A stretch of DNA of 64,000 bases, from positions 1,550,001 through 1,614,000 of the forward strand of contig NZ_CP100454.1 in assembly GCF_024228315.1 (NCBI RefSeq). Direction: 5' to 3'. Each line of letters begins with the position of its first letter. The stretch's first letter is position 1. The notes under the pieces were generated by a model. It saw only the letters and a list, made by a program, of their open reading frames with translations. It did not search any database and was not told the origin of the DNA. Below, piece by piece: positions 36,489 through 45,188 of this stretch. The DNA is from Halomarina pelagica (GTDB taxonomy: Archaea; Halobacteriota; Halobacteria; Halobacteriales; Haloarculaceae). Position numbers and translations under genes: made by a program.

Positions 36489-36683
36489 GTGGACCCAGCG
36501 TTGTACGTCGGGGGCGTGACGCTCCTGTTCTTCTTCTGGGTCTACGGCATCGTCGCGTTCGTCCGCGACGTTCGGGGGCGGTGGCTCCCGGCCGCGCGGC
36601 AGTACTGGCGCGGCCGTCGGGCGCTCCGCGAGCAGGCGAAACAGGAACGCGAACGCGAAGAACGGGAGCGGCAACTGTACTAG
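36489..36683 (+). CDS. Small single-helix membrane protein of the sugar operon
   Basis: A 64-residue protein: helix about 4-24 (LYVGGVTLLFFFWVYGIVAFV), then a strongly charged tail (RREQAKQ-like, EREREERERQLY) predicted as a long amphipathic helix. GTG 36489 was preferred over GTG 36477 because a perfect Shine-Dalgarno GGAGGTGA (36473-36480) stands eight bases before it; haloarchaeal genes inside operons use such sites. It starts one base after the ATPase stop. No family recognised; an accessory role in the transporter is inference. Confidence 0.75.
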   Translation: MDPALYVGGVTLLFFFWVYGIVAFVRDVRGRWLPAARQYWRGRRALREQAKQEREREERERQLY

Positions 36684-36704
36684 CCCTCGCGCTCATCCCG
36701 GCAG

Positions 36705-36734
36705 GAGTATTGTACTCTAGAACGTAGATACTAC
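36705..36734 (+). promoter_or_regulatory. Two adjacent inverted repeats before the oxidoreductase gene
   Basis: GAGTA-TTG-TACTC (36705-36717) and GTAG-ATA-CTAC (36724-36734) are both perfect and lie within 45 bases of the ATG at 36749. The halves GAGTA and TACT are those of the published haloarchaeal TrmB site (TACT-N7/8-GAGTA), though in a different order and spacing. Confidence 0.4.
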
Positions 36735-36748
36735 GCGACGATCACCGC

Positions 36749-37861
36749 ATGAACACGAGCACGAACACAGAACCACACGTACCGCCCAGAATTGGCCTCA
36801 TCGGCCTCGGAAGCATCGGTCACATCCACGCGGAGCACCTGCAAACGCTCGCCAGTGAGGGGGTCGTCGAACTGGTAGGGGGTATGGACATTGCCTCGGA
36901 GGCGTGCGAGCGCTTCGAGAACCGCTTCGGCGTCCGAGCCTACGAGAACCCGGACGACCTCTACGAGACCGTCGACGCCGTCATCATCGCGACGCCGAAC
37001 CGCTTCCACGAGGAGTACGCCGTCAGCGCGTTCGAGTCGGGGCTGGACGTCTTCCTCGAGAAACCCCTGGCGCACAACCTCCGGAGCGCCGAGCGCATCG
37101 CGAAGGCCGCGGAGAAGGCCGACGGGATCGGGATGGTCGGCTTCCTCAACCGGTTCAACGACGCGGTCCGCGTCTTCAAGCACTACCAGCGACAGGGCCG
37201 ATTCGGCGAGGTGACCCACGTCGAGGCCAACTACGTCCGACGGCGCGGCGTCCCCGGTCGCGGCTCCTGGTTCACCAACAAGGAGATCTCGGGCGGCGGC
37301 GCGCTCGTCGACATCGGCGTCCACGCGATCGACCTCGCGCTCTATCTGCTCTCCTTCCCCGAGGTCGACGAGTTGACCGGCGTGACCCGCTCGCAGTTCG
37401 GCGGCCACGAGGACTACACCTACCTAGAGATGTGGGGCGAGGACGGCGAGGGGGTGTTCGACGTGGACGACTCCGCGAGCGCGTTCATCCGCTGTGCCGA
37501 CGACCGGACGGTGTCGCTCGAGGTCGCGTGGGCGACCAACCGCCCGCCGACGACCGAGTTCGTCGTCCAGGGGACGGAAGGCGGGGCGACGCTCGACCTC
37601 GACGGCAACATCACCATCTACGAGGCGAGCAACGGCGGCGCGCCCCACTTCGCCGACTCCGAGATCGCCACGCGCAGGCTCCCCGCGATGCGCTCTGAAC
37701 TCCGGGCCTTCCTCAGCGCCGTCGCCCACGACGAACCCCCCAAGCTCAACACCGTCGAGGAGGCGCTCGTCGTCCAGCGGGTACTCGACGGGATCTACCG
37801 CTCCTCCGAGGGCGGCGGGGCCGTCTCCCTTCGGGAGAACCCCATCTCGGCCAGCGACTGA
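36749..37861 (+). CDS. Gfo/Idh/MocA family oxidoreductase 1
   Basis: A 370-residue NAD(P)-dependent sugar dehydrogenase. The Rossmann start IGLIGLGSIGHIHAEHL (about 14), the EKPLA motif with catalytic Lys (FLEKPLAHNL, about 104) and the substrate-site DIGVHAIDLALYLL (about 190) are present. Members oxidise or reduce hydroxyls of sugars, inositols or glycosides. Being just after a sugar ABC operon, with an isomerase gene next, it probably oxidises the imported compound. Confidence 0.9.
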   Translation: MNTSTNTEPHVPPRIGLIGLGSIGHIHAEHLQTLASEGVVELVGGMDIASEACERFENRFGVRAYENPDDLYETVDAVIIATPNRFHEEYAVSAFESGLDVFLEKPLAHNLRSAERIAKAAEKADGIGMVGFLNRFNDAVRVFKHYQRQGRFGEVTHVEANYVRRRGVPGRGSWFTNKEISGGGALVDIGVHAIDLALYLLSFPEVDELTGVTRSQFGGHEDYTYLEMWGEDGEGVFDVDDSASAFIRCADDRTVSLEVAWATNRPPTTEFVVQGTEGGATLDLDGNITIYEASNGGAPHFADSEIATRRLPAMRSELRAFLSAVAHDEPPKLNTVEEALVVQRVLDGIYRSSEGGGAVSLRENPISASD

Positions 37862-37972
37862 TCGCGCGACTGATCCGAGCGACCCGGTCCGATCATCGCG
37901 GCGGGTCGACCGCCGGCGCACCGACGCCCGAACGACTACGTACACTACCCACGATAGACGACGATACGAACC

Positions 37973-38941
37973 ATGGACATCGGCGTACTCACCGTTCCGC
38001 TCGGCGACGAATCGCTCGACGACGCGCTCGCGTACCTCTCGGACATCGGGGTCGGCGCGGTCGAACTCGGCTGCGGCGGCTTCCCCGGCCAGGACCACGT
38101 CGACCGGGAGGCGCTGCTCGACGACGACGACGCGCAGGCCGCCCTCCGCGAGACGCTCGACGAACACGACCTCCGCGTGAGCGCGCTCGCGACGCACAAC
38201 AACCCGCTCCACCCCGACGAGGAGCGCGCGGAGCGCGCTGACGCCGAACTGCGCGAGGCGATCCGCCTCGCCGACCAGCTCGACGTGGAGGCGGTCACGT
38301 GCTTCTCGGGGCTACCCGCGGGCGGCCCGAACGACGAGGTGCCCAACTGGGTCACCGCGCCCTGGCCGGGCGAACACGCCGACGCCCACGACTACCAGTG
38401 GGAGGTCGCCACCGACTACTGGTCGGACCTCGCTCCCCACGCCGCCGACCACGACGTGCACGTCGCCATCGAGATGCACCCGAACATGCTCGTCTACGAG
38501 CCGACGGGGCTGCTGCGCCTGCGCGAGGCGACCAACGAGCACGTGGGCGCGAACTTCGATCCCTCGCACCTCTACTGGCAGGGCATCGACGTGCTCGCGG
38601 CCATCCGCCTGCTCGGCGAGCGCGACGCCATCCACCACGTCCACGCCAAGGACACCCGCGTCTACGACTCCGTCTCGCGAGAGAAGGGCGTCCTCGACAC
38701 GACGCCCTACACCGAGGAGGCCGACCGCTCGTGGCTGTTCCGGACGGTGGGCTACGGCCACGGCGAGGCCCACTGGAAAGACGTCGTCTCCACCCTCCGC
38801 ATGGTCGGCTACGACGGCGCGCTCTCCATCGAACACGAGGACTCGCTCACCTCCTCGCGCGAGGGTCTCGAGAAGGCCGTCGAACTGTTACAGCGCGCCG
38901 TCTTCGAGACCACCCCCGGCGACGCCTACTGGGCCGAGTAG
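37973..38941 (+). CDS. TIM-barrel sugar phosphate isomerase/epimerase (AP endonuclease 2 family)
   Basis: A 322-residue metal-dependent isomerase. The family metal ligands can be traced: Glu in VAIEMHPNML (about 164), Asp in ANFDPSHLYW (about 196), His in HHVHAKD (about 224) and Glu in ALSIEHEDSL (about 285). It starts MDIGVLTVPLGDESL. Related enzymes act on keto-sugars, inosose or 3-keto-glycosides made by Gfo/Idh/MocA partners, matching the neighbour upstream. A hairpin with T-run follows its stop. Confidence 0.9.
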   Translation: MDIGVLTVPLGDESLDDALAYLSDIGVGAVELGCGGFPGQDHVDREALLDDDDAQAALRETLDEHDLRVSALATHNNPLHPDEERAERADAELREAIRLADQLDVEAVTCFSGLPAGGPNDEVPNWVTAPWPGEHADAHDYQWEVATDYWSDLAPHAADHDVHVAIEMHPNMLVYEPTGLLRLREATNEHVGANFDPSHLYWQGIDVLAAIRLLGERDAIHHVHAKDTRVYDSVSREKGVLDTTPYTEEADRSWLFRTVGYGHGEAHWKDVVSTLRMVGYDGALSIEHEDSLTSSREGLEKAVELLQRAVFETTPGDAYWAE

Positions 38942-38959
38942 GACGGGGCGTCCGTTTTT
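38941..38959 (+). terminator. Intrinsic-type terminator after the isomerase gene
   Basis: GGACG-GGG-CGTCC (38941-38953) makes a five-pair hairpin that starts at the last base of the stop codon and is followed by G and five T (38955-38959). Archaeal termination needs mainly the T-run; the hairpin may add stability. Confidence 0.6.
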
Positions 38960-38999
38960 GCCCTTTCTGACGCGCACGACAGCCCCCCGAGCGAGTGCA

Positions 39000-39391
39000 T
39001 CACTCGCCGTTCTCGATCCCCGACGCGAGGGACTCCACGTAGTCGACGAATCGGTCGACGTCATCGGCGAGTCGGAGCACGTCAACGTCCGGCTCGCCAC
39101 CGCCGTAATCCGCCTCGCGTCGATAATCGTAGAGGGTGCTCGGGGGTCGCCTCCTCGCGGGAGGCGTCGCCGTTCAGAACGACGCGCTGTCCGAACTGTC
39201 GCCGGACGTGACCGTGCGACGACGGGTTCTCGCCCCGGGCATAGAGAACCGCCTGCGCTGCGTGGAACGCGGCGTAGTACGACCGGTTCACCACACCCGC
39301 TTCGTCCCACCGCCGCCGATGAGCATCCGTGCGTCGTCCAGCGCGTCCCGTGCCAGTTCCACCTCGCGTCGCGACTCGTCGGCCGGGTCAT
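39000..39391 (-). pseudogene. Frameshifted HEPN-domain gene
   Basis: Three pieces of one HEPN protein lie in different minus-strand frames. Piece 1 (to about 39290): ESRREVELARDALDDARMLI. Piece 2 (39294 to about 39135): VNRSYYAAFHAAQAVLYARG, then ENPSSHGHVRRQFGQRV, which carries the R-x6-H motif. Piece 3 (about 39137-39000): STLYDYRREADYGG and the tail ending SLASGIENGE. The likely ATG (39389-39391) is in yet another frame. Two frameshifts are certain and a third likely. Intact relatives pair with nucleotidyltransferases as toxin-antitoxin systems; no partner is seen here. Confidence 0.8.
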
Positions 39392-39709
39392 CCGTGGAGG
39401 ACCCGCCCCCGGCGACGACTGGGGGAACGGTGTACGCCAGGCTCGACGGCCGGGCTGACAGTTCGTCGCTCGACCTCGCCACCGTCGAGAGCGACTGCGT
39501 CAGAGTCAAAGTCGTCGTCCCGGAGGCCGAGCGGGCGGCGACCGTCTACTACGCGGCGGACCGCGTCGGCCGACCGGGTGTCCGGCCGCAGGGATCGATG
39601 GGCCCGACGCAGGCCGCGCCGCGGGAGCACGAATCCGGCCGCGGAAGCGGGGTGGGCCGTTCGAACATCCCGAATCGCTTTCTGCCCCCCGTGCGAGGAG
39701 AGTAGCGAG
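39392..39709. other. Intergenic region with a protein-like open frame
   Basis: No complete gene is seen. On the plus strand about 39418-39580 reads GTVYARLDGRADSSSLDLA, TVESDCVRVKVVVPEAERAA and TVYYAADRVG with genome-like codons, but without a start or a recognisable family. It may be another gene remnant beside the HEPN pseudogene. A Shine-Dalgarno GAGGAG near 39696 serves the next gene. Confidence 0.35.
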
Positions 39710-40828
39710 ATGACGCTCCGAATCGGAATGCTGGGGTACCGCTTCATGGGGAAGGCGCACAGTAACGCGCTGGCGCGTCTGCCGATGTTCTTCCCGGACG
39801 CGCCGGAGACCGAGCGCGCGGTGCTGATCGGGCGCGACGAGGAGGCCCTGTCCGCGGCCGCGGATCGCCTCGGGTTCGCGGACACGGCGACCGACTGGGA
39901 GCAGGCGGTAGAGGAGGTGGACGTGCTCTACAACCTCGGGCCGAACTACCTGCACCCGGAGCCGTCGATCGCGGCGCTGTCGAAGGGCGTCCACGTCCTC
40001 TGTGAGAAGCCGCTCGCGCCGACGCTCGAGGGGGCGGAGGCGATGGCCGCCGCCGCGCGCGACGACGGCGTCGTCGCCGGCTGCGCGTTCAACTACCGCT
40101 ACGTCCCCGCGATTCGCTACGCCCGGCGGCTGATCGAGGCGGGCGACCTGGGCGAGATCCGCCACGTCCGCGGGCGCTACCTCCAGGACTGGCTGGTCGA
40201 CCCGGACGCGCCGTGGTCGTGGCGCAACGACGAGGAACTCGCGGGTAGCGGGGCGCTCGGCGACCTCGGGGCGCACTCGATCGACCTCGCGCGCTTCCTC
40301 GTCGGCGACCGCGTCGGGGAGGTCGAGCGCGTCAGCGGCCACCTGCGGACGTTCGTGGAGGAGCGCCCCGTCGAGGGCGAAGACGAGAGCAGGCCGGTCA
40401 CCGTCGACGACGCCTACTCCGCGCAGGTCGCCTACGAGTCCGGCGCGATGGGCACCTTCGAGGCGACCCGCGCCGGGACGGGCCACAAGAACGACCACGC
40501 GATCGAGGTCGAGGGCACCGACGGCGCGATCCGCTTCTCGCTCGAACGGCTGAACGAACTCGAGGTGCTCCGGGGCGACGACCGGGGCTTCGAGACCGTG
40601 CTCGTCACCGACGCGGACGACCCGTACGTCGAGCACTGGTGGCCGCCGGGGCACGTCATCGGGTGGGAGCACACCTTCGTCCACGAGAACTACGAGTTCC
40701 TCCGCGCGGCCGCCGGCGAGACGGAGTTCCACGCGAACTTCGAGGACGCCCTGGCGGTCCAGCGCGTCCTCGACGCCGTCGAGCGCAGCGACGAGGCCGG
40801 CGAGTGGGTCGACGTCGAGCGACCATGA
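39710..40828 (+). CDS. Gfo/Idh/MocA family oxidoreductase 2
   Basis: A 372-residue dehydrogenase: RIGMLGYRFMGKAHSNAL at the nucleotide site, VLCEKPLAPTLEGAE with the catalytic Lys (about 102) and GALGDLGAHSIDLARFLVG (about 181) with the catalytic His. It differs clearly from the enzyme at 36749-37861, so the two probably act on different positions or steps. Its stop overlaps the next ATG (ATGA). The good Shine-Dalgarno GAGGAG decides the start. Confidence 0.9.
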   Translation: MTLRIGMLGYRFMGKAHSNALARLPMFFPDAPETERAVLIGRDEEALSAAADRLGFADTATDWEQAVEEVDVLYNLGPNYLHPEPSIAALSKGVHVLCEKPLAPTLEGAEAMAAAARDDGVVAGCAFNYRYVPAIRYARRLIEAGDLGEIRHVRGRYLQDWLVDPDAPWSWRNDEELAGSGALGDLGAHSIDLARFLVGDRVGEVERVSGHLRTFVEERPVEGEDESRPVTVDDAYSAQVAYESGAMGTFEATRAGTGHKNDHAIEVEGTDGAIRFSLERLNELEVLRGDDRGFETVLVTDADDPYVEHWWPPGHVIGWEHTFVHENYEFLRAAAGETEFHANFEDALAVQRVLDAVERSDEAGEWVDVERP

Positions 40829-41940
40829 GTCCGGATGCCGGCGTCGACTGGCGCAAGCGGACGGACCGCCTCGACGCCTACCTCGACGCGCACGGCCTCG
40901 AAGCGGTCTGGTTCGCCCGCCCGAACGGGTTCGCGTGGCTCACCGGCGGCGACAACGTCGTGGACCGCGCGGGCGACGTCGGCGTCGCGGCCGCGGGCTA
41001 CGACGGCGACGGCCTGACCGTCGTGACGGACACGATCGAGGCCCCGCGCCTGCGGGACGAGGAACTCCCTGCCGACGCCGAGGTCGTCGCGTTCGACTGG
41101 TACGCCGACGACCTCGCGGGGGCGGTCGCGGACGCGAGTCCGACGCCCGCCGCCGCCGACTTCCCCGTCCCCGACTCCGGCTTCGAGACGGTCGACGCGA
41201 GCGCGCTCCGGCAACCGCTCGCGGCCGCGGACGTCGAGCGCTACCGGGCGCTCGGTCGCGACGCGGCCGAGGTCGTCGAGGCGGTCTGCCGGGCGTGCGA
41301 ACCGGACGACACCGAGCGCGCCGTCGCGGCCCGCCTCCGGGGGGACCTCGCCGCGCGTGGGATCGACTCGCCCGTCGCGCTCGTCGGCGGGGCGGAGCGC
41401 GCGGGGAGGTACCGCCACTACACGCCGAAGCCCGTCGAACTGGGCGGCTACGCGCTCGTCTCGGTCACCGCCGAGCGCGGCGGCCTGTTCGCCAGTTGCA
41501 CCCGGACGGTCGCGTTCGACCCGCCCGCGTGGCTGTCCGAGCGCCACCGCGCCGCGATGCGCGTCGAGGCGTCCGCGCTCGCGACGACCCGGCGCGTCGG
41601 GCGCGAGGGCGGCACCGCGGGCGACGTCTTCGCCGCCGTGCGGCGCGCCTACGACGAGGTCGGGTTCGACGGCGAGTGGAAACGCCACCACCAGGGCGGG
41701 GCCGCCGGCTTCGCGGGCCGGGAGTGGATCGCCACGCCCGACAGCAGGGCGACCGTCGAGCTACCGATGGCCTACGCCTGGAACCCGACGGTGCAGGGCG
41801 CGAAGAGCGAGGACACGACGCTCGTGACGGCCGACGGCTTCGAGGTGCTCACCCGGACCGGCGACTGGCCGAACGAGGCGGTCGAGTCCGTCGGGGGCGA
41901 CGCGACGATCGAACGACACCTGCCGCTCGAGCGCTCCTGA
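40825..41940 (+). CDS. M24 (pita-bread) fold protein lacking most metal ligands
   Basis: A 371-residue protein with an N-terminal creatinase-like domain (VDWRKRTDRLDAYLDAHGLE, about 8) and a C-terminal M24 domain. Aligned with the intact M24 enzyme at the right edge of the window, the two metal Asp are replaced by Ser (ALVSVTAERGG and FASCTRTVAF) and the first metal Glu by Asn (AYAWNPTVQ); only the His (HHQGGAAGF) and the last Glu (AKSEDTTLV) remain. Peptidase activity is therefore unlikely. Coupling by ATGA to the oxidoreductase suggests a role in the same sugar pathway. Confidence 0.85.
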   Translation: MSPDAGVDWRKRTDRLDAYLDAHGLEAVWFARPNGFAWLTGGDNVVDRAGDVGVAAAGYDGDGLTVVTDTIEAPRLRDEELPADAEVVAFDWYADDLAGAVADASPTPAAADFPVPDSGFETVDASALRQPLAAADVERYRALGRDAAEVVEAVCRACEPDDTERAVAARLRGDLAARGIDSPVALVGGAERAGRYRHYTPKPVELGGYALVSVTAERGGLFASCTRTVAFDPPAWLSERHRAAMRVEASALATTRRVGREGGTAGDVFAAVRRAYDEVGFDGEWKRHHQGGAAGFAGREWIATPDSRATVELPMAYAWNPTVQGAKSEDTTLVTADGFEVLTRTGDWPNEAVESVGGDATIERHLPLERS

Positions 41941-41966
41941 CCGGTCGTTCCTGACCCGACCGCGAG

Positions 41967-42953
41967 TCAGTCCCGCTCCTCGCGCTCCCCGTGCTCCCCG
42001 CGCTCGCGGAACGCCTCGACCGCCTCACGGTCGGGGAGGGCGGTCATCGCGCCCGATCCCGTCGTCGTCCGCGCGGCGACCGCGTTGGCGAACCCGAGCA
42101 CCTCCTCGAGCGACCGCCCCTCGGCGAGCGCGGCGACCGTCCCCGCGAGGAAGGCGTCGCCCGCACCGGTGGTGTCGACGACGTCGACCGCGTACCCGGG
42201 GTGTGCGCGCTCCGCGGGACCCCACGGTGCGCCGTCGGCAGCGATCGCGAGCGAGCCGTCGCCGCCGAGCGTGAGGAAGGTCGTGTGCGGGCCGCGCTCG
42301 CAGACCGCGCGGGCGAGCGCCTCCGGCTCGACGCCGGCGTCGAACCCGGCCAGTTCGAGGTCGTCCGGGCTGGCCTTCACCACGTCCACGAGGGGGAGCA
42401 CCTCGTCGATGGTCCGCTCGAACGCCCCCTCGTCCCACAGCTCCGGGCGGGCGTTCGGGTCGAAGACGACGGTGCAGTCGCGCTCGCGGGCGCGGCGGAC
42501 GAGGTCGAGCAGCGCCCGCCGCCCCGCGTCCGTCGAGAGGACGACGCCGCCGAAGACGACCCAGTCGACGGCGTCGAGCGCGTCGTCCGGGACGGTGCCC
42601 GTCTCGAACCGGGCGTCGGGTCCCTCCGCACGGTAGAAGGAGAAGGTGGGGACGGCGGCCTCGTCGTGCGTGACGAGCGCGAGCGTCGTCCTCGCGTCGG
42701 CGTCGCGCTCGACGAACCGCTCGGGAAGCCCCTCGGCGTCGAGCGTCCGCCCGAGGAAGTCGCCGAGCGGATCCGTCGCGAGGCGCGTCCAGAACCACGG
42801 CACCTCGTCCAGTCGGGCGAGCGCCACGGCCACGTTCGCCGGCGCGCCGCCGGGGCGACGGACGAACCGCTCGACCCGGTCGAGCGGCCCGCTGCGCTCG
42901 GGCAGGAGGTCGATCAGCGTCTCGCCCGCGACGAGGACGCGAGGGGGTGACAT
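41967..42953 (-). CDS. PfkB family carbohydrate kinase
   Basis: A 328-residue sugar kinase. Both PfkB signatures are present: FVRRPGGAPANVAVALARL (about 32) and DTTGAGDAFLAGTVAALAEG (about 256) with the catalytic Asp. Fructokinase or 2-keto-3-deoxy-gluconate kinase-like activity is likely; the substrate cannot be fixed. It converges on the sugar cluster, 26 bases from the M24-like gene, and would phosphorylate a product of that pathway. An A/T-rich GCTTTTTTCG about 25 bases upstream may be its promoter. Confidence 0.9.
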   Translation of the reverse strand: MSPPRVLVAGETLIDLLPERSGPLDRVERFVRRPGGAPANVAVALARLDEVPWFWTRLATDPLGDFLGRTLDAEGLPERFVERDADARTTLALVTHDEAAVPTFSFYRAEGPDARFETGTVPDDALDAVDWVVFGGVVLSTDAGRRALLDLVRRARERDCTVVFDPNARPELWDEGAFERTIDEVLPLVDVVKASPDDLELAGFDAGVEPEALARAVCERGPHTTFLTLGGDGSLAIAADGAPWGPAERAHPGYAVDVVDTTGAGDAFLAGTVAALAEGRSLEEVLGFANAVAARTTTGSGAMTALPDREAVEAFRERGEHGEREERD

Positions 42954-43096
42954 GGGTTCGAATCTCACCGGGGGCGAAAAAAGCTCACGCTTCCTCCCGC
43001 CGGATGCTTCCCCCGCCACATGAGCGTTTTCCCGGTGTGTGCCCGACGGTCCCGACCGCCCCGACGGCTATGTCCCCACCGCCCCTCGGTCCGGGT

Positions 43097-43579
43097 ATGT
43101 CACTCGAAGGAGAGCAGGCACCGGAGTTCACCCTGGAGAGCACCGCCGGCGGCGAGGTATCGCTCTCTTCCACGCTCGAGTCGGGTCCGACGGTCGTCCT
43201 CGTCAACCGCGGCCACTGGTGTAGCTTCTGCGCCGAACAGCTCCAGACGTTCAGCGAGGTGTCCTACGACCTGTGGTTCAACGAGGGCGTGGACGTTCTG
43301 CCGGTGGTGACGAGCCCGGCCCCGAAGCTGGTCGAGATGCGCGACCGCTTCGACCTCGACGTCCAGTTGCTCGCGGACCCCGACGGCGAGGTCGCCGACG
43401 CGTACAGCGGCACCGAGGAGACGAGCCACGGCGTGACGGGTATCGCCGGGACGTACGTGATCGACGCGGACGGCGTGGTGCGCTACGAACAGGTCGCGGA
43501 CCACCCCGCCGACCGCACCTACGGCAACTGGGTGCGCTACTTCGTCCGCAACGACTTCGAGGACCCGTTCGGGGAGTGA
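43097..43579 (+). CDS. Peroxiredoxin-like thioredoxin-fold protein (AhpC/TSA)
   Basis: A 160-residue thioredoxin-fold protein: GEQAPEFTLESTAGGEVSL at the start, then the redox pair CSFC in NRGHWCSFCAEQLQTF (about 41-44), YVIDADGVVRYEQVADH near the end. CxxC in place of the usual Txx-C fits the peroxiredoxin-like AhpC/TSA subgroup that reduces peroxides. An earlier in-frame ATG exists (about 43070); the chosen one begins at the conserved strand. Confidence 0.85.
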   Translation: MSLEGEQAPEFTLESTAGGEVSLSSTLESGPTVVLVNRGHWCSFCAEQLQTFSEVSYDLWFNEGVDVLPVVTSPAPKLVEMRDRFDLDVQLLADPDGEVADAYSGTEETSHGVTGIAGTYVIDADGVVRYEQVADHPADRTYGNWVRYFVRNDFEDPFGE

Positions 43580-43604
43580 GCGCCGGGTAGCCGTAGGTCC
43601 CTCC

Positions 43605-44435
43605 TCACGCCCGTTCGATCCGCCCCGCGAGCGACGCGTCGTCGATCGACCCCGGCTCCGCGGCGAGGCCGGCGACCGCGTCGAGGAAGGCGACCTTGTA
43701 GCTCGCGGGGCCGCCGTACTCGGATTCGGCGGCGCGCTCGCCCGCCAGCCCGTAGGCGAGGACGCCCTCGATGGCGGCCCGCACTGAATCGTCGACGGCC
43801 CCGCGAAAGGCCGCGAGCGTGACCCCGAGCATGCACCCGGTGCCGACGACCCGGCCCATCATGGGGTGGCCGCCGTCGACGGCGTAGGCGTCGTCGCCGG
43901 TCGCCACCACGTCGGTCTCCCCGGAGGCGACGACCACGGCGTCCGTCTCGGCGGCGCAGGCTCGCGCGGTGGCCGCGATGTCGGCGTACTCGCCGACCGA
44001 CTCGACACCGCGCACCGCCGACTCGGCACCCGCGAGCGCGCTGACCTCGCCGTAGTTTCCCTTCACGACCGCGAGGTCGAGGTCGGCGGCGAGTCGCGTC
44101 GCGACCGCCGTCCGCGTCGGCGTCGCCCCCACGCCGACGGGGTCGAGGACGACCGGGACGCCGCGCTCGTTGGCCGCCCGACCCGCCGTCAGCATCGTCC
44201 GCTCGCCGCGCTCGCTCACGTCGCCCGCGTTCAACAGGAGCGCGTCCGCCGCGGCGACCATCTCCGCGACCTCCCGCTCGTCGTCGGCCATCACGGGCAG
44301 ACCGCCCCAGTGGAGCGTGACGTTCGCCACGTCGTTGACCGTCACGGCGTTCGTGATCGACTGGACGAGCGGCCGGGCGGCCGCGAGCGCGGCGAGCGAG
44401 TCCGCGAGCGCCGGCGTCGGGGGACGGTCGCTCAC
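43605..44435 (-). CDS. thiM: Hydroxyethylthiazole kinase
   Basis: A 276-residue thiamine salvage kinase that phosphorylates 4-methyl-5-hydroxyethylthiazole. PLVQSITNAVTVNDVANV and GAxP region near the N-terminus, VVLDPVGVGAT (about 105), VVKGNYGEVSAL and the catalytic GTGCMLG (about 206) are all conserved. GTG start overlaps the thiE stop by four bases, so the two are coupled. No TPP riboswitch is visible before the pair. Confidence 0.94.
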   Translation of the reverse strand: MSDRPPTPALADSLAALAAARPLVQSITNAVTVNDVANVTLHWGGLPVMADDEREVAEMVAAADALLLNAGDVSERGERTMLTAGRAANERGVPVVLDPVGVGATPTRTAVATRLAADLDLAVVKGNYGEVSALAGAESAVRGVESVGEYADIAATARACAAETDAVVVASGETDVVATGDDAYAVDGGHPMMGRVVGTGCMLGVTLAAFRGAVDDSVRAAIEGVLAYGLAGERAAESEYGGPASYKVAFLDAVAGLAAEPGSIDDASLAGRIERA

Positions 44436-45085
44436 GGCCCGCCACCCCCGCTCCCGACCGCGTCGGCGAGCGCCCGCGTCGCCTCGCGCACGTCGTCCGC
44501 GCCCGTGATGGCGCTGATGACGGCCACGCCGTCCGCGCCCGCCGCGATCACGTCCGCCGCGTTCTCGGCCGTCACCCCGCCGATCCCGACGAGCGGGAGG
44601 TCCACCGCCTCGGCGATCGCCCGGACCCGTTCGAGCCCGATCTCGGCGTCCCCGGGGGCGACGTCCTTCGAGCCGGTGGCGAACACCGCCCCGACGCCGA
44701 GGTAGTCCGCCCCCGCCTCGCGGGCGGCGCGGGCACCCTCGACCGAGGAGGCCGACCGGCCGACGATCGCTTCGGGGCCGAGCAGGTCCCGGGCGACCGA
44801 CACCGGCAGGTCCTCGTCCCCGAGGTGGACGCCGTCGGCGTCGAGCGCGAGCGCGAGGTCGACGCGGTCGTTGACGACGAACGGGACGCCCGCCTCCGCG
44901 GTCAGTTCGCGGACGCGCAGGCCCACCTCGTACCGTTCCCTGGCCGGGCGGTCCTTCTCCCGCAGTTGAACGAACGTCGCGCCGCCGTCGAGCGCCGCCG
45001 CGACCACCGCAGGCGTCGTCCGCCCCGCCGAGAGGCGCTCCTGCGTGACGAGGTAGACGCGCAGGTCGTCGGGTTCGAGATTCAT
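44432..45085 (-). CDS. thiE: Thiamine-phosphate synthase
   Basis: A 217-residue TIM-barrel enzyme joining HMP-pyrophosphate and thiazole phosphate into thiamine phosphate. Seen are VQLREKDRPARERYEV, PFVVNDRVDLALALDADGVHLGDEDLP with the catalytic Asp residues, VGRSASSVEGARAA and GIGGVTAENAADVIAAGADGVAV. It is the first gene of the thiE-thiM pair and supplies the condensation step after ThiM salvage. Confidence 0.94.
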   Translation of the reverse strand: MNLEPDDLRVYLVTQERLSAGRTTPAVVAAALDGGATFVQLREKDRPARERYEVGLRVRELTAEAGVPFVVNDRVDLALALDADGVHLGDEDLPVSVARDLLGPEAIVGRSASSVEGARAAREAGADYLGVGAVFATGSKDVAPGDAEIGLERVRAIAEAVDLPLVGIGGVTAENAADVIAAGADGVAVISAITGADDVREATRALADAVGSGGGGP

Positions 45086-45188
45086 GAGTGGTATCTGTCG
45101 GTGATTCCGGGGGCGGCGCGATGAGGCTTGCGGTCGGAGGGTCCGATGCCGTCGAGGGGGTCAGTATCGTCGGGGGTCGTCCGACCGA

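Noticed and set aside
39136..39705. Plus-strand 189-codon frame as a complete gene
   Set aside because: Its first half is the antisense of the HEPN relic and only a middle part looks protein-like, so no gene was called.
43605..45188. TPP riboswitch before thiE-thiM
   Set aside because: The 100 bases upstream of thiE show no THI-box-like conserved segments, and THI elements are uncommon in haloarchaea.
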